Shown: piece by piece, positions 24,148-30,927 of the stretch
Numbering within the stretch: position 1 is the first letter of the stretch
How the letters are laid out: each line of letters opens with the position of its first letter
Source: Pseudomonadota bacterium
Lineage (GTDB): Bacteria; Chloroflexota; UBA6077; JAJPHF01
Length of the DNA stretch: 39,055 bases
NCBI GenBank assembly: GCA_021325365.1
Contig: JAJPHF010000177.1
Span: forward strand, 1 to 39,055
Direction: 5' to 3'
Position numbers and translations under genes: made by a program
Notes under the pieces: generated by a model
Database searches by the model: none
The model's input: only the letters and a program-made list of their open reading frames with translations
Told to the model about the DNA's origin: nothing

Positions 24148-24399
24148 CTAGCTGGGCTGGCGGCGGCGCCAGACGAGCGCCGCGACGAGCACCATCGCCA
24201 GGAACGCGGCCGCGAGCAGGGTAAGGCGGGCCGTCTGGGCGCCGAACAGGCCGACCAGCACCTGCGCGACGAGGATGACGCCGAGCAGCACCGCGCTTCC
24301 CACCAGCAGCGGCCGCCGCCGCTCGGGCACGGCCAGGCCGAACGCCGCGAACAACACCACGACTCCCACCGCCAGGCCGGACCCTACAAGTGGATCCAT
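24148..24399 (-). CDS. Small three-helix membrane protein, unknown function
   Basis: This 83-residue protein is almost entirely hydrophobic. Three membrane helices are visible: 'GSGLAVGVVVLFAAFGLAV', 'LLVGSAVLLGVILVAQVLVGLF' and 'LTLLAAAFLAMVLVAALVW', ending in 'RRRQPS'. No family motif was recognised. It lies between the acyl-CoA dehydrogenase and CoA-lyase genes on the same strand, with palindromes at both ends that may separate the transcripts. The start at 24399 is the first Met, with no obvious ribosome binding site. Confidence 0.55.
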   Translation of the reverse strand: MDPLVGSGLAVGVVVLFAAFGLAVPERRRPLLVGSAVLLGVILVAQVLVGLFGAQTARLTLLAAAFLAMVLVAALVWRRRQPS

Positions 24400-24413
24400 A
24401 GCTGTCAGCCGTC

Positions 24414-24462
24414 AGCCATCAGCCGGCAGCCTCTGTCTCTTGATAGCTGCCGGCTGATGGCT
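24414..24462. repeat. Seventeen-pair perfect inverted repeat at the acyl-CoA dehydrogenase 3' end
   Basis: AGCCATCAGCCGGCAGC at 24414-24430 pairs perfectly with 24446-24462 around a 15-base loop. The arm reaches into the stop codon of the acyl-CoA dehydrogenase gene (24461-24463). No T-run follows on the minus strand. Partial CAGCCxTCAGCC units extend to 24405. It resembles a dispersed AGCCATCAGCC-type repeat and may also stabilise the message end. Confidence 0.65.
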
Positions 24463-25627
24463 AATAGCTCCGCGGCATCCCCAGCACGTGCTGGCCGATG
24501 TAGGCGAGCACGAGATTGTTCGAGACGGGCGCCACGGTAAGCAGGCGCGTCTCGCGGAACTTGCGCTCCACGTCGTACTCGGCCGCGAAGCCGTAGCCGC
24601 CATGCGTGTCGAGGCAGGCATTGGCCGCCTCCCAGGCCGCCTCGGAGGCGAGCAGCTTCGCCAGGTTCGCCTCGGCGCCGCAGCGCTCGCCGCGGTCGTA
24701 CAACGAGGCCGCCTGGTAGCGTACGAGGTCGGCCGCCTCGACGTGGCCGTAGGCGCGGGCGATCGGGAACTGCACGCCCTGGTTGGCGCCGATCGGCCGG
24801 CCGAACACCTCGCGCTCGCTAGCGTACTTCCGCGCGCGATCGACGAACCAGCGGCCGTCGCCGATCGCCTCGGCCGCGACGAGAATGCGCTCGGCGTTCC
24901 AGCCGTCGATGATGTAGCGGAAGCCCATTCCCTCCTCGCCGATGCGGTTCTCGACGGGGATCTCCAGGTTGTCGATGAACAGCTCCGTCGAGTGGTGGTT
25001 CAGCATCAGCTCCAGCGGCCGCACGTCGATGCTGCCCTGCGCCCGCGCGTCGCGCAGGTCGACGATGAACACCGACAGCCCGCGCGTCTTGTCCTGCAGC
25101 TCGTCGTAGGGGGTGGTGCGGGCGAGCAGGAGCATGAGGTCGGACTGGAGCACGCGCGAGATGAAGACCTTCTGGCCGTTCACGACGTAGTGGTCGCCCT
25201 TGCGGACGGCCGTCGTCTGGAGGCGCGTCGTCTCGGAGCCGGCGTTCGGCTCGGTGACGGCGAACGCCTGCAAGCGCAGCTCGCCGTTGGCGACCTGGGG
25301 CAGGTAGCACTGCTTCTGCTCGGGGCTGCCGTGGCGCAGCAGTGTGCCCATCGTGTACATCTGCGCGTGGCAGGCGGCGGCGAAGCCCCCGGAGCGGTTG
25401 ATCTCTTCGAGGATGATGCTGGCCTCGGTGATGCCGAGCCCGGCGCCGCCGTACTCCTCGGGGATCAGCACCGCGAGCCAGCCGGCGTCGGTCAGCGCCT
25501 TCACAAACTCGTCGGGGTAGCCGTCGGTGCGGTCCAGCTCGCGCCAGTACTGATCGGGGAACTGGCGGCAGATCTCGCGGACGGCCTGCTGGATGGCGCG
25601 CTGCTCGTCGGTCAGGCGGAAGTCCAT
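24461..25627 (-). CDS. Acyl-CoA dehydrogenase (APVSNN branch)
   Basis: This 388-residue FAD enzyme should oxidise an acyl-CoA thioester at the alpha,beta bond. It starts 'MDFRLTDEQRAIQQAVREI'. Substrate/FAD motifs are 'FAVTEPNAGSETTRLQTTA' (122-140) and 'NGQKVFIS'; 'REVFGRPIGANQGVQF' and 'CLDTHGGYGFAAEYDVERKFRE' follow. The place of the usual 'YEGT' catalytic Glu reads 'APVSNN' (366-371). Glu246 in 'NAERIL' aligns by eye with the alternative catalytic Glu used by isovaleryl- and long-chain-CoA dehydrogenases. ATG at 25627 follows an AAGGAGCACC site. It is the last host gene before the prophage. Confidence 0.92.
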   Translation of the reverse strand: MDFRLTDEQRAIQQAVREICRQFPDQYWRELDRTDGYPDEFVKALTDAGWLAVLIPEEYGGAGLGITEASIILEEINRSGGFAAACHAQMYTMGTLLRHGSPEQKQCYLPQVANGELRLQAFAVTEPNAGSETTRLQTTAVRKGDHYVVNGQKVFISRVLQSDLMLLLARTTPYDELQDKTRGLSVFIVDLRDARAQGSIDVRPLELMLNHHSTELFIDNLEIPVENRIGEEGMGFRYIIDGWNAERILVAAEAIGDGRWFVDRARKYASEREVFGRPIGANQGVQFPIARAYGHVEAADLVRYQAASLYDRGERCGAEANLAKLLASEAAWEAANACLDTHGGYGFAAEYDVERKFRETRLLTVAPVSNNLVLAYIGQHVLGMPRSY

Positions 25628-25701
25628 GCCGGTGCTCCTTCGTGGGCTACGCTATTCTACGGCGCCGCCCGCCCGGGTGCCCATCCCGTGTCCCGGTGCG
25701 C

Positions 25702-25741
25702 AAAAACGCCCGGGGCGCCCTCCTGCGAAGGGCCCCGGGCG
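25702..25741 (-). terminator. Intrinsic terminator of the prophage late operon
   Basis: On the minus strand a GC-rich stem of about 13 pairs (arms at 25707-25721 and 25729-25741, with a two-base bulge) is followed directly by TTTTT (25702-25706 as A on the plus strand). It lies 37 bases beyond the stop of the PLD gene. This is the only hairpin found here with a proper T-run. It marks the end of transcription and probably the left part of the prophage. Confidence 0.75.
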
Positions 25742-25760
25742 CATGGAATTTTACCGGACG

Positions 25761-25780
25761 TGGCGGTCAAATGGCGGTCA
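25761..25780. repeat. Nine-base direct repeat at the prophage end
   Basis: TGGCGGTCA occurs at 25761-25769 and again at 25772-25780, the second copy covering the PLD stop codon. GGACGTG also recurs at 25756-25762 and 25789-25795. These could be remnants of an attachment core or duplicated gene end; chance is not excluded. Confidence 0.25.
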
Positions 25781-26290
25781 GCTCTGGCGGACGTGCAGCC
25801 GTGCCCAGGCCCGCATCTCCTCGAACCAGCAGCGGAACGCGTCGGCCCACTCGTCGCTCCGGAATAGCGTGACGCAGTTGGCCTGCAGCCACCCGCTCTC
25901 GCTGAAGTTCACGGAGCCGGTCCAGCAGTGCGCGGGGCCGCCGGCGGGATCGCGCACGACCATGATCTTCGAGTGCATGATCTGGCTGCTCCGCTTCGAG
26001 CGCGGCCCGGCCGTGGCGAACGTCACGTCGCCGCGGGGGAGCTGCAGCCCCTGGAGCGCCGCGCGCTCGCTGCGCCCGCCGGCCTGCGTGAGATCGAGGA
26101 GGCAATGGATCGCCACGCCCGCGCGATCGGCGGCGTCCAGCTCGGCGATGAGCTGGGCATCGGTGAAGCCGTAGGCGGCGATCCACGTCTCGCCCGGGTT
26201 GTGCAGGAGCGCCAGGAAGTCCTGATGCGCCTGCGGCCCGTCGCCCGGCAGCAGGTAGGTGGTCAGGTCGACCTTACTGAGCTGGAGCAC
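25778..26290 (-). CDS. Phospholipase D-superfamily protein with one HKD motif
   Basis: This 170-residue protein has a single PLD-type HKD motif: His106, Lys108, Asp114 in 'HSKIMVVRD', followed by 'GSVNFS' (Gly125, Ser126, Asn128). One-motif proteins of this size act as homodimers, like Nuc or BfiI nucleases and cardiolipin-synthase-like enzymes. The early part 'ETWIAAYGFTDAQLIAELDAADRAGVAIHCLLD' gives the preceding beta-alpha unit. No signal peptide is seen. It is the last gene of the prophage operon, overlapping the small membrane-protein gene by 17 bases. In that place it could be a nuclease, a phospholipid-acting lysis helper or a lysogen-benefit gene. Confidence 0.75.
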   Translation of the reverse strand: MLQLSKVDLTTYLLPGDGPQAHQDFLALLHNPGETWIAAYGFTDAQLIAELDAADRAGVAIHCLLDLTQAGGRSERAALQGLQLPRGDVTFATAGPRSKRSSQIMHSKIMVVRDPAGGPAHCWTGSVNFSESGWLQANCVTLFRSDEWADAFRCWFEEMRAWARLHVRQS

Positions 26291-26549
26291 TCGGGCCTCC
26301 CGGGCGAGGATCCTGGCGGGCCGCGGCCCACGGGGTCATCTGGACGCCGGCCGCCGGCGCGGAGGGATCCGCGCGCCGCGGCTGGACGCCCGGCAGCCAG
26401 GCGCCGACGAGGCCGCCGATGAGGCCGACCGCCGCGGCGGCGTCGAGCTTGCCCGCCCACAGGGCGGCGCCGGCCAGCGCCACGACGGCGAGCGTGATGC
26501 CGAAGCGCATCCAGAGCAGCGCCAGCTCGTAGTCAGGGGAACGGGACAT
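26274..26549 (-). CDS. Small membrane protein, possible holin
   Basis: This 91-residue protein has a hydrophobic N-terminal half with two possible membrane helices ('ALLWMRFGITLAVVALAGAALWAG' and 'AAAAVGLIGGLVGAWLPGV') and a Pro/Arg/Ala-rich soluble tail. No specific family was recognised. Its position in the lysis module and its size suit a holin or a holin partner. The start is ATG at 26549. The 3' end overlaps the PLD gene. The gap 26550-26681 behind the endolysin gene holds a weak TTCCTG/CAGGAA stem and no gene. Confidence 0.5.
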   Translation of the reverse strand: MSRSPDYELALLWMRFGITLAVVALAGAALWAGKLDAAAAVGLIGGLVGAWLPGVQPRRADPSAPAAGVQMTPWAAARQDPRPGGPSAPAQ

Positions 26550-26681
26550 GAGGGACTCTCCTAGAGCGCGCGGCCCCGGCCGCCGCGGGGGAGAGCAGTC
26601 CCGCGACGGCCAGGGCCTCTCGGCGCGTGGGCTTCCTGTTTTGGGCGCTCTTATGAGGCGCCGAAGCAGGAACCGCGGCCG

Positions 26682-27746
26682 TTAGCTCGCGTTGCGGCGC
26701 ATGGTGGCGAGGACCGCGTGAAAGCCGTCCAGGTCGTTGGCCGCCCAGCAGCGCTCCAGCTCGTCGGCCCAGCCGCCAATCTCCGTCTGCAGCGCGCCGC
26801 CCCACTCGCGCTCTTGGGCGAGTTCGGCGGCGAGGTCCGCGCCATCTGGCGTTTCGGGCTTATGACATAGCTCGGAAACGCCGAGCTGCCGCGGCCGCCG
26901 CGCCTCGAAGAGCTTCTCCTGCCAGTAGGCCGTGCTGATGTCGGTCTCGCCGACGGCGCTGCCCGCGCGCTCGTGGCAATCCCACATGCGCTGCGTGCCG
27001 GCGCCGAGCGAGATCCCGACGTGCGTGGCGACGTGCCCGTCGCCGACGGCGCTCCGCTCGCTGGTCGCGTAGGTGTGCTCGAAGAACAGGAGGTCGCCGG
27101 GCTGCACGCTATCCCAGTCCACCGGGTCGCAGGCGGCACGGATCTGCTCGGCCGTGCGGACTCCCGCAGGAAACTCAGCGCCCGCGGTGTCGAAGACCTG
27201 CAGGACGTAGAGGCTGCAATCGAGCGTCATCACGCCATCGGGCGGCGGGTCGAGCCGGTAGGTAAAGCGCTGCCAGCTCGGCCACGCCGCGACATCGGCT
27301 ACCCGGGCGCGCAGAGGATCCATCGGGAGCGCCTCCTCGGTGAGCGCGCGATATTCCGCGCGGAATCGCGCGGCGGCCGCGCTGTGCCGGTCGGGGTAGC
27401 CCGCCGGCCGCTCGGCGTGCAGGTAGGCGTAGACCGCCGCCTCCTCGCCGGCCAGGCCCTCGCTTTGCGCCAGCTCGTAGCCGCGGCGGTAGTAGGGCAG
27501 CATGGTCCGCGTGGCGACGGTGAAGTCCTGGCGCTGCGCCACCGACAGGCCGGCGCCGCGGCCCTGGTCGTGGAGCTGGAAGATGCCGATACTGTGGCCG
27601 CCGTCGCCGACGGCGAGCGGGTCCACGCCGCCATCCGGCGCCGGGGCCTCCGTGCGCGCGCCGGCGACCATGATGGTGTCCACGGGCGCGACGGCCCCCA
27701 CGTCCCGGACGATGGCGTAGAGCGCCGCAAGCGCGAGGCTGGCCAT
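26682..27746 (-). CDS. Two-domain endolysin (lysozyme/transglycosylase-like plus NlpC/P60)
   Basis: This 354-residue cell-wall hydrolase has two parts. The first (about 20-140) contains 'GDGGHSIGIFQLHDQGRG' (48-64), the lysozyme-superfamily motif of phage transglycosylases, with Glu33 as a possible catalytic residue. The second (about 150-290) is NlpC/P60-like: catalytic Cys177 in 'TLDCSLYVLQVF', 'VQPGDLLFFEHT' (215-225) and His242 in 'THVGISLGAG'. It should cut both glycan and peptide of peptidoglycan. The last 60 residues are acidic and form a probable helical tail. No signal peptide is seen, so it depends on a holin. ATG at 27746 starts two bases after the upstream stop. Confidence 0.8.
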   Translation of the reverse strand: MASLALAALYAIVRDVGAVAPVDTIMVAGARTEAPAPDGGVDPLAVGDGGHSIGIFQLHDQGRGAGLSVAQRQDFTVATRTMLPYYRRGYELAQSEGLAGEEAAVYAYLHAERPAGYPDRHSAAAARFRAEYRALTEEALPMDPLRARVADVAAWPSWQRFTYRLDPPPDGVMTLDCSLYVLQVFDTAGAEFPAGVRTAEQIRAACDPVDWDSVQPGDLLFFEHTYATSERSAVGDGHVATHVGISLGAGTQRMWDCHERAGSAVGETDISTAYWQEKLFEARRPRQLGVSELCHKPETPDGADLAAELAQEREWGGALQTEIGGWADELERCWAANDLDGFHAVLATMRRNAS

Positions 27747-27748
27747 CG

Positions 27749-27991
27749 TCAGCCCCCCGGCCGCGCGTGCAGCAGCCAGGCGGCGATGGCGCCCATGATG
27801 GGGCCGCCCACGAGCGCGAGCGGCGCGAGGATCGCCTTCACCTGCGTGCGGAACGCCTTCAGGCTCTCGACGTCGGTGCGCTGCGCCTGCAGGTCCTCGT
27901 CGAGGCGCGCGAGGTGCGTGTGGATCTCGCCCACCATCAGGTAGGTGGCGATCGCGTATTCGCGGGTCGTGCGGGGCTCGGGCGCGTGCAT
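27749..27991 (-). CDS. Holin-like small protein with C-terminal membrane helix
   Basis: This 80-residue protein has an N-terminal amphipathic segment with a heptad-like 'MVGEIHTHLARLDEDLQAQRTDVESLKAFRTQV' (read in segments) and a C-terminal membrane helix 'ILAPLALVGGPIMGAIAAWLL'. This coiled-coil-plus-helix shape is that of many phage holin or spanin-like proteins placed just before the endolysin. ATG at 27991 follows an AAGGA site. It ends two bases before the endolysin start. The name is by position and shape, not by recognised family. Confidence 0.6.
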   Translation of the reverse strand: MHAPEPRTTREYAIATYLMVGEIHTHLARLDEDLQAQRTDVESLKAFRTQVKAILAPLALVGGPIMGAIAAWLLHARPGG

Positions 27992-28026
27992 GGCGGGGAT
28001 CCTTCGGGCCGGCGGAGCGGCGGGAG

Positions 28027-28443
28027 TTAGCTGGGCTGGGCGCGGCGGGCGAGGACTGCGAGCGCCTTGAGGAAGCGGAGCTGGTTGCCGAGGATGAGGG
28101 CCACGGCGTTCGTGCGCTGGGCGGCGGTGAGCGTGTCCCAGGTGGCGGCCTGCAGCACGTTGATCGCCTGCTGGGTCTGCGTGCCCGCCGCCACGATGAC
28201 CGCCAGATAGCCGCTCAGGTCCGCGTGGTCCTGCTGCGCCTGCTGCTCGGCCGCGCTGAGCTGCGTGGGATCGTGCGCCGCGACGAGGCTGTCGAGCGTC
28301 GCCAGGTTCACGTCGTCGGCGACCTCGAGGATACAGTCCGCCTCCCGCACCCAGGCGTTGGTCGGGGTGATGCCCGCCGCACCGAGCTGCTCCCAGAGCC
28401 GCCCGACGTTGATCGCTTTGGCGTAGGTGCGTCGCTGGGCCAT
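28027..28443 (-). CDS. Phage tail-module protein, unknown
   Basis: This 138-residue mainly helical protein reads 'MAQRRTYAKAINVGRLWEQLGAAGIT' at the start, then 'LDSLVAAHDPTQLSAAEQQAQQDHADLSGY' and a hydrophobic-to-basic end 'LGNQLRFLKALAVLARRAQPS'. No family was recognised. It is coupled to the receptor-binding gene by the overlap TAATG (stop and start share one base at 28443). Its place after fibre genes suggests a fibre chaperone or a baseplate accessory protein. Confidence 0.65.
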   Translation of the reverse strand: MAQRRTYAKAINVGRLWEQLGAAGITPTNAWVREADCILEVADDVNLATLDSLVAAHDPTQLSAAEQQAQQDHADLSGYLAVIVAAGTQTQQAINVLQAATWDTLTAAQRTNAVALILGNQLRFLKALAVLARRAQPS

Positions 28444-29450
28444 TAGCGCCTCCGCAGCAGCGACAGCCAGAACTCCGGCGACTCGCTCGGCGCCAGAATC
28501 ACGTTCAGCGTCGCGCCGCTGTTCTGGTAGACCTCGACCTCGACGTAGTCGCCCGCGGCCAGGTCGTAGGTCGTCGTCGGCGCGCAGTAGGTGTAGTAGC
28601 CGTTGACGGCGTTCTTCGAGTCCTCGCCGATGTAGGCGGCGTTGTTGAGCTTGAGGGCGGCGAGGCGGAAGCCCACCGTGCTCGTGTTGTCGAAGCCGAT
28701 GCAGGCGCCAATGGCGTAGCGACCCGCCACGGGGGCGACGAGGCGCGAATTGTTCGTGACGGTGCTGTGCATGGTCGCATCGTCTTTGTAGCGGTCGCCG
28801 TCGAAGTCCAGGATGGTGCGCGTCGCGGGGGTGAGCGGCTTCGCGCCCGTCCGCGTGACGTGGGCCGTGAGCCGCGGGCGGAAGGCGATAGCGCCCGCGG
28901 CCGTCGCCTCCAGGCCGTCGCCGACCGTCAGCCCGCTCACCGTATGGCCGGTGAGCAGGTCGTGCAGGCGCGGGATGGCGTTCGGGCGCTCGTCCGTGAT
29001 CTTGTCGGCCGCGATCGTGACGGCCCCAGCCTCGACGCGCACCTGCGCGAGCGGCAGCCAGTACCGCGTGCCGACCGTCTGGAAGGTCAGCGCGGGCGGC
29101 GCGGGGCTGGGGTCCGCCGAGCCGGTGAGGTACGCGAGGGCCGCGGTGTTGGCGCCCCAATCGACGTCCAGGACCACGCGGTCGATGCGCGGGTTGGTCG
29201 GATTCGCCGCGGCAATGGGGCCGAGGGTCACCTCGGCGTCGTTGAGGTAGAAGCAGCCGCCGACCCACGCCTTGCCCGTGCGGATCTTGACCTGCATCCC
29301 GGTGCTATCGGCGTAGACCTGCAGGCCGTTCAGCTCGTCGAGGAGCACGCCGGCGCCGAGCCAGTGGCGGGCCATCAGCGCCCAGTCGGACTCCAGGACG
29401 CTGGAGCCCGCGCCGGCGTCGAAGGGGAAGGCGCGTTGCGTCACGGTCAC
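28443..29450 (-). CDS. Tail fibre / receptor-binding protein with C1q-like tip
   Basis: This 335-residue protein has an N-terminal part (1-165) clearly homologous to that of the next fibre gene: 'FPFDAGAG', 'VYADSTGMQVKIRTGKAWVGG', 'TLGPIAAANPTNPRIDRVVLDVDW', 'LPLAQVRV', 'ITDERPN'. A middle linker follows. The C-terminal part (about 205-335) resembles a C1q/TNF-like jelly roll: 'SRLVAPVAGRYAIGACIGF', 'FRLAALKLNNAAYIG', 'YDLAAGDYVEVEVYQNSG'. This fold commonly forms trimeric receptor-binding tips. The start is at 29450. Confidence 0.75.
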   Translation of the reverse strand: MTVTQRAFPFDAGAGSSVLESDWALMARHWLGAGVLLDELNGLQVYADSTGMQVKIRTGKAWVGGCFYLNDAEVTLGPIAAANPTNPRIDRVVLDVDWGANTAALAYLTGSADPSPAPPALTFQTVGTRYWLPLAQVRVEAGAVTIAADKITDERPNAIPRLHDLLTGHTVSGLTVGDGLEATAAGAIAFRPRLTAHVTRTGAKPLTPATRTILDFDGDRYKDDATMHSTVTNNSRLVAPVAGRYAIGACIGFDNTSTVGFRLAALKLNNAAYIGEDSKNAVNGYYTYCAPTTTYDLAAGDYVEVEVYQNSGATLNVILAPSESPEFWLSLLRRR

Positions 29451-29478
29451 TCCTTGTGCGGGCCCGGGGCGAGGGCGC

Positions 29479-30927
29479 TTAGAACTTGATGATCTTGAGG
29501 GCCCCCCACCAGGGCGGCATGTTGTTGTGGGCGAGGCCAGTGCCGGTGCCGCCCGTCAGGCCGCTGATGGTGACCGAGTGCTGGTGGTTGTCGGTCTGGG
29601 TGCCCGACGTGAACGACGCGATATCCAGGGTGTGGCTATGGCTCGCCCCGCCCGTATCGGTGGCGTGGGCGCCGATCGTGAGCGAGTGCGTGTGCCCCGA
29701 CGTGTTGCCGCCGACGGCATGGCTATGGTCGATGTTCGTGGCGCCGCTGGTGCCGCCTACCGCGAACGTGTGCGTGTGCGCGGATTCGGCGTCCGTGGTG
29801 ACCGTGCCGGGCGCGGCGTTGTCCTGGTTGGTCGCCACGCGGGCGGTGCCGAGGCTGGCGTTCAGGTTCGCCGGGAACGAGTGCTGGTGGGGGGTGCCGC
29901 CGCCCGTGGTCCCGCCGTAGGTGCCCGCGCCGTGGCTGTGGCTGCCGCCGCCGGTGCCCGTCGTCCCGTGCGAGTGGCCCGCCGACTCCCCGTCCGTCGT
30001 CACGGTCTGCGCGCCGATGCCGTGGCTATGGTCCGCGCCCCCCGCGCCGGTCGTCGCGGCGGGCGGATCGACGGCGTGCGCGTGCGTGGCGCTCTCGCGA
30101 TCCGAGACGGCGCTCAGATTGACCGTGTGCTGGTGCGTCGGGATCTCGTCCACCGTGATCAGGTGCGTGGCCTCGCCGCCGGTGGTGCCCGCGGCGGTGG
30201 CGGCCAGCACCCGGCCCGCCGCGGGGCCGCCCAGGTTGTCCAGGCCGATCGTGCCGCGGCCACGGCAGTCGGGCACGTTGAAGGTCGTCGCGCCGTCGCC
30301 CGCGCCGTGGATGACGCCGATCGCCGCGAAGAGGTCCGCGTAGGTGACCCGGCTCACGGCCTGGCCATAGCACAGCAGGTTGCCGCGCGGCACCGTCCCG
30401 CCCGCGAAGTCGCGCACGATGCCGGGCGCGCAGAGGTCGTTCAGGATCGGAATGCGGCGCTCGTCGGTGACGTCGCCGGCGCCGATGATGGTGGCGCCGG
30501 CGCGGACCCGCACCTGCGCCAGCGGCAGGTCGAGGAGCTGCCCCGGGGCGAGCGCGAGCTGGGGCGGCGTGGGGCTCGCGGCGGGGGCGCCGCCGAGCAC
30601 GGTGAGCTGGCCGGTATTGGCGTTCCAGTCGATGCGGACGACCACCCGGTCGATCCGGTCGAGCGTCGGGTGGGCCGCGGCGAAGGGGCCGAGCGTGAAC
30701 TGCGTGTCGTTCTCGTAGAACGCGCCCGCCCCCCAGGCCTGGCCGGGCCGCACCTTCACCTGCAGCCCGGTGCTGTCGGCGAAGACGCCCAGCTCGCCGC
30801 TCACCGGGCCGCCGCCGGAGTCCTGGACGACGCCGTCGAGCGCCCAGACGCGGGCCATCTTGTACCACTGGTTCTCGGTGACGTTGGCGCCCGCGCCCGC
30901 GTCGAAGGGGTAACAGGTCTGCGCCAT
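29479..30927 (-). CDS. Tail collar fibre with eleven HxH metal-binding motifs
   Basis: This 482-residue fibre has three parts. Residues 1-165 are the baseplate-binding domain shared with the other fibre ('YPFDAGAG', 'VFADSTGLQVKVRPGQAWGAG', 'RIDRVVVRIDW', 'VTDERRIP'). Residues 178-230 are a phage tail-collar domain ('GTVPRGNLLCYGQAVSR', 'TFNVPDCRGRGTIGLD'). Residues 265-450 carry eleven His-x-His motifs, at 265, 282, 300, 318, 330, 347, 384, 401, 412, 430 and 448. The end 'AHNNMPPWWGALKIIKF' is the typical collar C-terminus. In T4 gp37 such histidines coordinate iron along a trimer axis. It overlaps the Gp37-like gene by one base. Confidence 0.88.
   Translation of the reverse strand: MAQTCYPFDAGAGANVTENQWYKMARVWALDGVVQDSGGGPVSGELGVFADSTGLQVKVRPGQAWGAGAFYENDTQFTLGPFAAAHPTLDRIDRVVVRIDWNANTGQLTVLGGAPAASPTPPQLALAPGQLLDLPLAQVRVRAGATIIGAGDVTDERRIPILNDLCAPGIVRDFAGGTVPRGNLLCYGQAVSRVTYADLFAAIGVIHGAGDGATTFNVPDCRGRGTIGLDNLGGPAAGRVLAATAAGTTGGEATHLITVDEIPTHQHTVNLSAVSDRESATHAHAVDPPAATTGAGGADHSHGIGAQTVTTDGESAGHSHGTTGTGGGSHSHGAGTYGGTTGGGTPHQHSFPANLNASLGTARVATNQDNAAPGTVTTDAESAHTHTFAVGGTSGATNIDHSHAVGGNTSGHTHSLTIGAHATDTGGASHSHTLDIASFTSGTQTDNHQHSVTISGLTGGTGTGLAHNNMPPWWGALKIIKF
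29578..30135 (-). repeat. HxH-motif repeat region within the collar fibre
   Basis: Residues 265-450 of the fibre hold eleven His-x-His units in Ser/Thr/Gly-rich sequence. Steps are 17, 18, 18, 12, 17, 37, 17, 11, 18 and 18 residues; the 37 step looks like two units with one motif lost. The middle residue is Ser, Gln, Thr or Ala. The DNA is not exactly repeated, so the regularity is kept at protein level. Confidence 0.85.

Noticed and set aside
25628..25780. tRNA or integrase at the prophage border
   Set aside because: No cloverleaf or T-loop consensus was found and no recombinase is encoded in the window.
26533..26805. Minus-strand frame across the gap behind the endolysin
   Set aside because: It overlaps the start of the small membrane-protein gene and the endolysin end, is Arg-rich, and has no ribosome binding site.
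29578..30135. Regular motif region considered as CRISPR-like or DNA tandem repeat
   Set aside because: The regularity is in the protein (HxH); the DNA units are not identical and no spacer-repeat structure exists.
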